Source: a bacterium
GTDB lineage: Bacteria > Bacteroidota > Ignavibacteria > Kapaibacteriales > UBA2268
Length of the DNA stretch: 8,654 nt
Assembly (NCBI GenBank): GCA_030426865.1
Contig: JAUHXN010000113.1
Coordinates: forward strand, 1-8,654
Direction: 5' to 3'
The notes under the pieces: generated by a model
Seen by the model: the letters and a program-made list of their open reading frames with translations, nothing else
What the model was told of the DNA's origin: nothing
The model's database searches: none
Translations under genes and position numbers: made by a program
Shown: piece after piece, positions 1 through 6,236 of the stretch
Numbering within the stretch: the first letter of the stretch is position 1
Layout of the letters: each line of letters begins with the position of its first letter

Positions 1-31
1 CTGGGCTTAAAGAGGGGAATCTAAATTTTTT

Positions 32-1207
32 TTACACAAACTGCCCAGCAGCCCAACCAGAAGCCCAAGCCCAAGCGAAGTTATAGCCACCAAGCCAACC
101 ATTCACATCTACTGCTTCACCGATTATGTATAGACCTTTGTGTTTTCTAGTTTCCATAGTCTTTGATGAGAGTTCATCTGGGTGGACTCCGCCAAGTGTA
201 ATCTCTGCTTTGCTGTATCCTTCGTCTCCAGTAATAGCTATAGTCCACTTATCTAGCAATCCCAATAGTCGTTCGAACTGAGGGTCATCTAACTGTTTTG
301 GTGAGCAATCGAAACCGTGATAAGTCGCCCATTCGGTAGCGAATCTGGAAGATAAGTGCTCTGAAAGTAGATTCTTTACTAGTACACCAGACCGTCTTTC
401 TTTAGTGAAAAAAGCAGGTAGATCTAAATCTGGTTCTAACCGAATATGGAATTCTTTACTGCCATTCAGGTAATTCGATATTTGCAATATCGCAGGGCCA
501 CTCATCCCTTTATGAGTAAATAGTACCGCTTCTTTGAAACTTATATTGTCTGTATATACTTCTGCGTAGAATGAAATCCCACGTAATGATTTATAGTCTA
601 GATTTTTATTAAAGTCGAGCACTAATGGTACTAATCCAGGTCGAGGAGGATTTAATTTTAAGCCGAATTGTTTTGCAACTCTGTAAGAAAAATCCGTCGC
701 ACCACGGCTAGGAAATGACAATCCCCCAGTTGCAATTACTAACGACTCACAACTATAATCACCCTGATTAGTTAGTACGAAATACCTGCCATCATCTGCT
801 TTTTTTATCTCTCCGACCTTAGTGCTAGTTTGTATTTCTAAACCATATTTATCTGCTTCTGATTGGAGTAAAGCTACTATTTCACGAGATGAATTCTTGC
901 AGAATAATTGCCCCAAAGTCTTTTCATAATAATCAATCTTATATTGCTCCACCAGATCTATGAAATCGTTAGGAGTGTATCGTGATAAGGCAGATTTATG
1001 GAAATGAGGATTAGAAGAAGTGTAATTAGAAGGACCAGCATTTATATTAGTGAAGTTGCACCTCCCACCTCCGGAGATAAGTATTTTCGTACCAATCATT
1101 CGGTTGTGTTCCAATACTATCGTATTTCTACCAGCTTTGGCAGACTCTATTCCGCATTGCAGGCCTGCGGCTCCGGCCCCTATTACCACTACATCTTTTC
1201 TTATCAT
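32..1207 (-). CDS. YhiN/HI0933-family NAD(P)/FAD-dependent oxidoreductase
   Basis: A 391-residue flavoprotein of the HI0933 / YhiN family (also called BaiN/RdsA-like, 'aminoacetone oxidase family'). Seen in sequence: an N-terminal Rossmann dinucleotide motif G10-x-G12-x-x-G15 after a hydrophobic strand; E33 at the end of the second strand, the usual ribose-binding acid; the family signature around residues 39-54 (G-T-K-I-L-I-S-G-G-G-R-C-N-F-T-N); 'ATGG' near residue 160; and the closing FAD-binding block at 358-388 (GEAVDVNGWLGGYN, then an Ala/Gly-rich helix). The length is normal for the family and the protein looks complete and cytosolic, with no leader. Known of the family: FAD-bound reductases or oxidases whose physiological substrate is mostly undefined; BaiN in gut clostridia acts on bile acid intermediates, but that role should not be transferred here. 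The ATG start gives the Rossmann motif its normal distance from the N-terminus; no Shine-Dalgarno sequence is visible. It lies 68 bases downstream of the DUF1573 gene on the same strand, separated by a terminator, so it may have its own promoter. Confidence 0.93.
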   Translation of the reverse strand: MIRKDVVVIGAGAAGLQCGIESAKAGRNTIVLEHNRMIGTKILISGGGRCNFTNINAGPSNYTSSNPHFHKSALSRYTPNDFIDLVEQYKIDYYEKTLGQLFCKNSSREIVALLQSEADKYGLEIQTSTKVGEIKKADDGRYFVLTNQGDYSCESLVIATGGLSFPSRGATDFSYRVAKQFGLKLNPPRPGLVPLVLDFNKNLDYKSLRGISFYAEVYTDNISFKEAVLFTHKGMSGPAILQISNYLNGSKEFHIRLEPDLDLPAFFTKERRSGVLVKNLLSEHLSSRFATEWATYHGFDCSPKQLDDPQFERLLGLLDKWTIAITGDEGYSKAEITLGGVHPDELSSKTMETRKHKGLYIIGEAVDVNGWLGGYNFAWAWASGWAAGQFV

Positions 1208-1224
1208 AATTAATGATTACTAGA

Positions 1225-1254
1225 TAATAAAAAAGCCGACTTCACAGCCGGCTT
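1225..1254 (-). terminator. Rho-independent terminator of the DUF1573 gene
   Basis: A hairpin with arms at 1233-1238 (AAGCCG) and 1249-1254 (CGGCTT). It extends, after one A/C mismatch, by two more pairs (1240-1241 with 1246-1247) around a TCAC tetraloop. Read on the minus strand, the hairpin is followed by six Ts and then ATT (1234 down to 1226). The T-run lies only on that side, so it acts on minus-strand transcription. It begins about 20 bases beyond the stop codon at 1276-1278, the right place to end the DUF1573 transcript. Confidence 0.85.
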
Positions 1255-1275
1255 ATATCAATTCTTATTCTTAAC

Positions 1276-1986
1276 TTATTTGTTGTTGAATATAGGAGAT
1301 TCTTTCACAGATCCATAGCCAGAAATAGATATTTCAGGTTCATCAACAGAATTAGTTTTTATTTTCACCCAGCAGTTCATATAACCTGGTGCAGTTGGAG
1401 TAACCTTAGCAACTAGATCAAATGATTCACCTGGTTTTAATGATTTATTACCGCTAATATTTAACCTCAAATCAGCAGGACTTTTAGTTATATTACTAAG
1501 AGTCAAAGTTTTCTTGCCAGTATTTTTGATTGTAATTTTAGAAGATTCTTCTTTCCCAACTTCCATCTGGTTGAATGCAAAATATGCTGGATTTAATGTA
1601 ATTTCTTTTTGTACATCAGCAGAAAGTCTAAAAATAGTAGTGCTACTATTCGGGTCATTTGATGAAATTCTTATAGTTTTAGAGTTAACACCAGCTCTAC
1701 TACCCACATTGAATGATACATCAATAGTAGCTACTTCACCAGGAGCTAATTTATCTTTATCAAGTGGAGCTGTAGTACAACCACAAGATGGTTTTACATT
1801 AGTAATAATAAGTTGCTCATTTCCCACATTCTTAAGCTTAACTTTAGTCTTTAGTGGGCTATCTTTTGGGCCTACTTTACCCCAATCATAGCTGTTACCA
1901 CCAACTATTTCTAATTTTGGTTGTGCGTAAGCTACAGATGCAATCATTAAGACGGAAAGCACACTTAGAATAAATTTTTTCATCAT
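1276..1986 (-). CDS. Secreted DUF1573 (Hydin/ASH-like) domain protein
   Basis: A 236-residue exported protein made of two beta-sandwich repeats. Residues 1-21 form a typical Sec signal peptide: a Lys pair, a hydrophobic core and A-Y-A just before the likely cleavage point. Repeat one (about 24-125) contains the DUF1573 hallmark 'NVGNEQLIITNVKPSCGCT', with C68 and C70, followed by 'LAPGE' and a short 'DVSFN' strand. Repeat two (about 128-228) has the same plan ('IKNTGKKTLTLSNI', 'LKPGESFDL') but no Cys pair. There is no lipobox and no T9SS sorting domain, so a periplasmic location is most likely. Function is unknown; such domains are thought to act as structural or binding modules. Two ATGs stand in tandem. 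A GAGG at 1990-1993 lies 3 bases from the first and 6 from the second, so translation may begin at 1983 (235 residues). It is transcribed away from the large T9SS cargo gene and ends in a hairpin terminator. Confidence 0.9.
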   Translation of the reverse strand: MMKKFILSVLSVLMIASVAYAQPKLEIVGGNSYDWGKVGPKDSPLKTKVKLKNVGNEQLIITNVKPSCGCTTAPLDKDKLAPGEVATIDVSFNVGSRAGVNSKTIRISSNDPNSSTTIFRLSADVQKEITLNPAYFAFNQMEVGKEESSKITIKNTGKKTLTLSNITKSPADLRLNISGNKSLKPGESFDLVAKVTPTAPGYMNCWVKIKTNSVDEPEISISGYGSVKESPIFNNK

Positions 1987-2111
1987 TTACCTCTTTTTGT
2001 TCAGTTATATTTACTAAATTAATAAAATAATTCTATCTCATAACGTATTTTTTTTAAAATTAGTCTGTATTTAATCGTTATTGATAGAGTATTACTTACA
2101 AATCGAATTGA
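1987..2111. promoter_or_regulatory. Divergent intergenic region, promoters not resolved
   Basis: A very AT-rich gap between two divergently transcribed genes, which must hold at least one promoter in each direction. There is no ATG or GTG on the plus strand here. For the minus-strand gene, a weak match to the Bacteroidota sigma pattern (TTG, about 19 bases, TAnnTTTG) can be read: TCGATTTG on the minus strand at 2106-2099, with TTG at 2127-2125, 18 bases upstream. It matches all but one defined base, but in such AT-rich DNA a chance match is quite possible. No convincing plus-strand promoter was found. Confidence 0.35.
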
Positions 2112-2153
2112 ATTATTATCAAATCAATTATTCTATTTATATTAACTGTTTTT
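2112..2153 (+). other. Probable signal-peptide coding extension of the T9SS cargo gene
   Basis: Directly in frame with the gene that follows, and bounded upstream by TGA at 2109-2111, these 14 codons read IIIKSIILFILTVF and continue into LSQS of the next gene. That is a textbook export signal: one Lys, an unbroken hydrophobic core and a small polar cleavage region. The next gene in the operon has a leader of the same style ending FLLSQG. No ATG, GTG or TTG exists in this stretch, so translation would have to begin at ATT (2112 or 2115) or ATC (2118). Alternatively, one base is wrong: removing A2111 would join the TTG at 2108-2110 to this frame. The signal peptide is what the sequence shows; the start codon is inference. 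Confidence 0.65.
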
Positions 2154-4382
2154 TTGTCTCAAAGTTACATTTTGGAGGCAGAACCTACAATTAGACCAGA
2201 AAAGTCTCTGACTGATACTGTTGATCTAGGTATCACTTATAAATCTGGAACCGAGCTGAGACCATTATTAGCTAATTTTATTATAAATAATGACTCGGAT
2301 AAACGACTACGAATAACCAACCAAGATTTAACATCTGCTATTTTTGCTATAGATGGCACTGGTGATCAAACTTTCAGACAGTTTATCGATGATAATAATT
2401 CCTTCCCTATTGTAACTGACCCTAACAATAGGGTGAAAAACGTATTTGTACAGTACTTATTCCCTAATGTAATCAATGAAATTGAGAATGTAAACAAGTG
2501 TATCTATGTTTGTGGTCTGCTTGACGACGACAACAAGATGGTCGTCCAAGATACTTTTACTATTATTGCCCGAAAAACAGATAAATTTGTAGGTGCTTAC
2601 GAAGAGAGTATTAATTTCGACTCAGTTTATATAGGTAGTCAGTTCGAAATATCTAAAAAGTGGTTTGTGAGGAATGTATGGACAACCCCTCAGCGTATAT
2701 TTGATGACGAATACAAATTGATAAGCTCAGTAATTACTGGTACTGAGATCACACCTCAAAGATTAGGTAATGATATTATATTAGCTCCCGACAGAGAAGC
2801 CGTTGAGTGGAATTTCAACTATAGACCTTTGGATACAAAACTAGATGAAGCTACTTATAAGTTATATTTTTATCCACTCGAATCTGAAGGGAACACTGAT
2901 GTAATTGATTCAGTTCAAACTAGAATATCAGGCGTAGGAGTTAATCAAAAGATAAATGTTATAAGCGTATTATCTGGTCATAACTTGACTTTTTCCAATA
3001 ATAAATACTCTATCAATTTAGGAAACCTAAGACCTGGTGATAAAGAAGTAGTATCATTTGTAGTTCAGAACGATGGTAATTTCCCAATTGGTCATAAAAA
3101 AGAGAGTTTTACTAATAGTAGAAATGATATTATCGCTTTACTCGATGGAATTGAAAACAATAAGCACTTATACGAAACTCAAGCAGACACAATTGATATT
3201 GAATTTGTAGCTGGTAGTGGCGGAGATATCAACTTCAAATATATTTTTGAAAGTGACCTAATGGAACGCCGTATAGCAGGTGCACAAAAAGTAAATTCTA
3301 TATTTGAAGTAAATTTCAGTGGTTCAGTACGTCAGCCAATAATATTACTAAACAAGGATTCTATTGATTATGGCTCTGTTACTATATCAACCGATTTGAA
3401 TTGTAATAGTTTCGTTTCGCAAACGCTACAAATAAAAAACATTGGTAATGAGACACTCAGCATATTTAATATTATACCTCAGGATTTAGTTAATTATTCT
3501 GTACAATATTTAAAAAGTGAATTGGCCCCACTAGATACGTCAATTGTTACTATTTCTTATGAACCGAGTTTGCCTGGTAATCATACAAATAATCTACTTG
3601 TAATAACAAATGCTAAAACACCTTTTGATACTAGTTATGTGAAATTAGTAGGAAGTGGTGTACCGAAAGCCGACATTGTTTTGAGAATAGACTCAGTTAA
3701 TTCTATACCTGGGACTGAAGTGCTTATGCCTATTATCGTAGAAAAAGAGAAGATAATTAACGCAAATAGTTATACAGATATACTTCGTTACAACAGGACT
3801 TTGCTTCAATTCATAGAGCCTATTCACATGAATACAGCTAGTTCTGCCGCTTCTATAGATACTAGATTTAGTCTTAACCAAGATGGAAATCTAGAAGTAA
3901 ATCTAAAAAGACAATCGGAAGAGAATTTTTTAGAGTCCGATACACTTGTTATTCTTAAATTTGCGACATTCTTAGGGAATGCCAAATACACCAATATTGA
4001 TTTCACGGATTCTAAATTCAGCAATAGGAATTGTGATAAACTATTTGATATAAAGCCACACAGAGGTATATATGAAATTGATTCTGTTTGTGGTTTAGAT
4101 TTCAAACTGTATGATGGACAAGGTGTTGATATAGCTTATGTTTCGCCGAACCCTATTTACTCTAGTTCTACTATTAGTGTGTACACTCCAGTGGATATGA
4201 CAGTAGATCTACAAGTAATAAATACTTTAGGTGAAATAGAATTAAGAAATATAAATACTCTTCTTAGTCAGGGTACTAATGAGATAGAATTAGATTTTTC
4301 AGGCTTAGCAAATGGAGTATATAATATATTATTAGTTAAAGATAGAGTAATAACTAACAAGTCAATAATCATTAACAGATGA
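2154..4382 (+). CDS. Large T9SS cargo protein: Hydin/ASH-like repeats, cohesin-like domain, type A sorting domain
   Basis: Counted from the conventional TTG at 2154 this is 742 residues, but export of a T9SS cargo needs a signal peptide, and one is encoded just upstream in frame (2112-2153); the true start is probably there. Seen in order (numbering from 2154): beta-sandwich regions resembling Hydin/ASH or choice-of-anchor folds at about 20-140, 150-265 ('INFDSVYIGS'), 268-390 ('INLGNLRPGDKEVVSFVVQN') and 393-503 ('SIDYGSV', 'IKNIGNETLSIFNI', ending 'KLVGSGV'); a cohesin-like segment at about 505-635 ('PGTEVLMPIIV', 'YNRTLLQF'); and a T9SS type A C-terminal domain at 663-742, opening VSPNP and containing 'LANGVYNILLV'. 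Inferred role: a surface-attached or released structural or adhesive protein carried across the outer membrane by T9SS; no catalytic motif is visible. The stop overlaps the next start (ATGA at 4379-4382), so the two are translated together. The C-terminal domain and at least the fourth sandwich are clear; the first three are fold-level guesses. Confidence 0.88.
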   Translation: MSQSYILEAEPTIRPEKSLTDTVDLGITYKSGTELRPLLANFIINNDSDKRLRITNQDLTSAIFAIDGTGDQTFRQFIDDNNSFPIVTDPNNRVKNVFVQYLFPNVINEIENVNKCIYVCGLLDDDNKMVVQDTFTIIARKTDKFVGAYEESINFDSVYIGSQFEISKKWFVRNVWTTPQRIFDDEYKLISSVITGTEITPQRLGNDIILAPDREAVEWNFNYRPLDTKLDEATYKLYFYPLESEGNTDVIDSVQTRISGVGVNQKINVISVLSGHNLTFSNNKYSINLGNLRPGDKEVVSFVVQNDGNFPIGHKKESFTNSRNDIIALLDGIENNKHLYETQADTIDIEFVAGSGGDINFKYIFESDLMERRIAGAQKVNSIFEVNFSGSVRQPIILLNKDSIDYGSVTISTDLNCNSFVSQTLQIKNIGNETLSIFNIIPQDLVNYSVQYLKSELAPLDTSIVTISYEPSLPGNHTNNLLVITNAKTPFDTSYVKLVGSGVPKADIVLRIDSVNSIPGTEVLMPIIVEKEKIINANSYTDILRYNRTLLQFIEPIHMNTASSAASIDTRFSLNQDGNLEVNLKRQSEENFLESDTLVILKFATFLGNAKYTNIDFTDSKFSNRNCDKLFDIKPHRGIYEIDSVCGLDFKLYDGQGVDIAYVSPNPIYSSSTISVYTPVDMTVDLQVINTLGEIELRNINTLLSQGTNEIELDFSGLANGVYNILLVKDRVITNKSIIINR
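4140..4379 (+). other. T9SS type A C-terminal sorting domain
   Basis: The last 80 residues of the preceding protein show the Por secretion tail: VSPNP at the start, a strand with 'LQVINTLGEIE' (normally 'v.v.d..G..v'), 'GTNEIELDFSGLANGVY', and a final Lys/Arg-bearing strand. The signal is recognised by the T9SS translocon and is usually removed at the cell surface. It implies that this genome carries the por/gld/spr secretion genes elsewhere. Confidence 0.85.
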
Positions 4383-5140
4383 AAAGATTAATTCTCATAT
4401 CTATATTTTTATTTCCATCATTCTTGTTATCTCAAGGATTCGATTGGCAAGTTAGTTCTCGTCATCCTTATGAGATTACTGATAAATACATTGGTGCAGT
4501 TGGTAGTTTGTCTTATGGTTATCATACCGGCAATTTCCCTTTCTTAGAGAGTGATATAGTATGTTGTAATTACGAAGAAGGTGATGGCTTAGGAGTACAA
4601 TTTGGACTAGCTGGCGAATTTTGGTACGAACACGATTTAGCTTTTTCAGCTTCTGTACTTTATACTAGAGTCAATTCTAATTTTATAACAGAGACATCTG
4701 TGGTAAAAAAAACTGATCCAGACTTACCAGGATTCAACTGGACTACTGCTTATGAGAGTGATATCTCACTTGGATTTATTTCGCTTGATATGGCAGTTAA
4801 AAAAAGAATCTATGATAAACTCAATTTAAAAGCAGGGATAGATTTGAATTTTAATATCAGTACAAGTGAATCGCATAAAAATCTAGTAGTCTCACCCAAA
4901 AACATACCTTTCTCAGATGGTACTTTCGAGAAAGAATTAGCTAATGGTAGAATTGGCGAAGTTTCGAAATTTATACTAGGAGTTAGTATTGGTGCTAGCT
5001 ATGACATTGATTTTGGGATAGAGCGATATGGTGAGATTAGTTTTTTAACTAATTACACAACTAATAGTTACGTTACAAACAATAATTGGCAAAACCTTCA
5101 AACTAAAATCGTTTTAAAAGCTTATTTAGGTATTAGATAA
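4379..5140 (+). CDS. Putative outer-membrane beta-barrel protein
   Basis: A 253-residue protein of no named family that I can assign. Residues 1-19 are a signal peptide (M-K-R, hydrophobic core, LLSQ before G20). The mature part is a succession of short alternating polar/hydrophobic strands with aromatic edges and Gly turns, for example 'LGVQFGLAGEFWYEHDLAFSA' reduced to its core at residues 71-91, then 134-142, 148-160, 197-212 and 241-253. This is the pattern of an 8- to 10-strand outer-membrane barrel. A vicinal Cys pair (C62, C63) followed by an acidic stretch and G-x-G-x-x-x-G is notable; I recall a similar 'CC...GSGxG' block in barrel proteins of Ignavibacteria-type genomes, but could not check this. 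It lacks a T9SS tail and an OmpA domain. The ATG overlaps the upstream stop by four bases, so it is probably translationally coupled to the T9SS cargo gene and may anchor or assist that protein. Its 3' end overlaps the convergent S66 gene by 8 bases. Confidence 0.75.
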   Translation: MKRLILISIFLFPSFLLSQGFDWQVSSRHPYEITDKYIGAVGSLSYGYHTGNFPFLESDIVCCNYEEGDGLGVQFGLAGEFWYEHDLAFSASVLYTRVNSNFITETSVVKKTDPDLPGFNWTTAYESDISLGFISLDMAVKKRIYDKLNLKAGIDLNFNISTSESHKNLVVSPKNIPFSDGTFEKELANGRIGEVSKFILGVSIGASYDIDFGIERYGEISFLTNYTTNSYVTNNNWQNLQTKIVLKAYLGIR

Positions 5141-6176
5141 CCGCACTTTCAAGTATATTCAGACTTCCGTTTTCACTATCCAACTCAGCTTTAATCCCTA
5201 TAGGTATTGTGAATTGAGTAGATGTATGCCCAATCAACAAACCATAGAATACAGGATAATCCATACTTGCAAAAATATAATTATACACTTCTAACTCACT
5301 TCTGTCCCAACTCGACTGTGAGTTTCCTGCAGAACAATCATCACATTTACCTATTACTACTCCCTTAAGTTTGTCTAGCATACCTGCCATACGCATCTGA
5401 GTTAACATTCGTTCTAGCTTATAAGGAGCTTCACCTACATCTTCAATAAATAGTATTTTACCATCTGTATCTATTTGATAAGGAGTCCCAATAAGAGATG
5501 TAATCAAAGAAAGATTACCACCTATTAACTCGCCTGTTGCTTTACCTTCGTTAATAGATATTGTTGGATGATTTTCTCTGATCTTTTCAGAACTTGGGTT
5601 CTTGATTTCACCATAAGCTGAATTTTCGAACAATATTTTTTTAAATGAGTCGAAAGTTATCTCATCAAAGTTGGACAATAGTACAGGCGAATGAAACGTA
5701 ACTAAACCCGTTTTTTTATTTATTCCAGTCAACAGTGCAGTTATATCACTATACCCACAAATAATCTTAGGGTTTCGTTTTATCAAATCATAGTCTAATT
5801 TGTCTAATAGCTCAGCAGAGCCAAACCCACCACGAATACAAAAAATACCTTTTATAGACTTATCTGCGAATGCCTTATGGAGTTCATCTATTCTTTCTTC
5901 GGCAGACCTAGTTTTGTAACCAGAAGCTGTTTTCACTATGCTCTTTGGTAATATAGTACTTAACCCAAGATTATCGCATATTTCCTGAGCACGGTAAACA
6001 TCCATTAAATCAGTTACATTAGAAGCTGGTGAAACTAGGGCAACTTTATCTCCTTTTTTTAGGCTTTTTGGTTTAATATTTGAAAGTATATTCGTCTGAG
6101 ATATAAGATTTGAACTCCCTTTCAGTAAAAGTACTGATGAAAGTGCCGTTATTTTTAATAAATTTCGTCTGTGCAT
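5133..6176 (-). CDS. Peptidase S66 family (LD-carboxypeptidase / MccF-like) with Tat-like leader
   Basis: A 347-residue serine peptidase. S66 enzymes release the terminal D-Ala from the L-Lys/meso-DAP-D-Ala bond of muropeptide tetrapeptides (LdcA, peptidoglycan recycling) or cleave microcin C-type conjugates (MccF). All landmarks are present: 'VALVSPAS' at 45-52; the R115-G-G-F-G-S block; the nucleophile elbow G141-Y-S143-D; E245 in 'LFIEDVGEAPYKLERML'; H317 in 'GLLIGHTS'; and 'IPIGIKAELD' at the end. S143, E245 and H317 are the expected Ser-Glu-His triad, so it should be active. Unlike cytosolic E. coli LdcA, it begins with a leader of about 27 residues, H-R-R-N-L-L-K then a hydrophobic stretch and 'LISQ'. 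This resembles a twin-arginine signal (RRxFLK), so periplasmic action is likely. Substrate choice between LdcA and MccF types cannot be decided from the sequence. It is divergent from the RSH gene across 60 bases. Confidence 0.93.
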   Translation of the reverse strand: MHRRNLLKITALSSVLLLKGSSNLISQTNILSNIKPKSLKKGDKVALVSPASNVTDLMDVYRAQEICDNLGLSTILPKSIVKTASGYKTRSAEERIDELHKAFADKSIKGIFCIRGGFGSAELLDKLDYDLIKRNPKIICGYSDITALLTGINKKTGLVTFHSPVLLSNFDEITFDSFKKILFENSAYGEIKNPSSEKIRENHPTISINEGKATGELIGGNLSLITSLIGTPYQIDTDGKILFIEDVGEAPYKLERMLTQMRMAGMLDKLKGVVIGKCDDCSAGNSQSSWDRSELEVYNYIFASMDYPVFYGLLIGHTSTQFTIPIGIKAELDSENGSLNILESAVI

Positions 6177-6236
6177 ATTTTATTTTCAGAATATTATAAT
6201 AATTGTGTAATTTAAAGAAAAAAGTAATATAAAAAA

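Noticed and set aside
1..48. Inverted pair CTGGGC (1-6) and GCCCAG (43-48) near the flavoprotein 3' end
   Set aside because: Only 6 bases with a 36-base loop that runs into the coding region, and no T-run in a suitable place; likely chance. Positions 1-31 show nothing else.
998..1213. Plus-strand open frame of 71 codons inside the flavoprotein gene
   Set aside because: It lies antisense to a strongly conserved FAD-binding region and its product has no family-like features; it is a shadow frame.
1514..1891. Plus-strand open frame of 125 codons opposite the DUF1573 gene
   Set aside because: The minus-strand frame has a signal peptide and the DUF1573 motif; the plus-strand one has neither and is explained as antisense.
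2048..2055. Run of eight Ts, and a run of seven Ts at 2149-2155, as possible phase-variation tracts
   Set aside because: Short runs are expected in this AT-rich gap. The T8 run is outside coding sequence. At the T7 run the frame is already consistent on both sides, so no slippage is needed.
3693..4105. Two overlapping minus-strand frames within the T9SS cargo gene
   Set aside because: They are antisense to a continuous multi-domain protein and show no recognisable motif.
6193..6200. TATAAT-like sequence on both strands in the gap before the RSH gene
   Set aside because: No matching -35 element on either strand, and primary sigma factors of Bacteroidota use a different consensus; AT-rich chance match.
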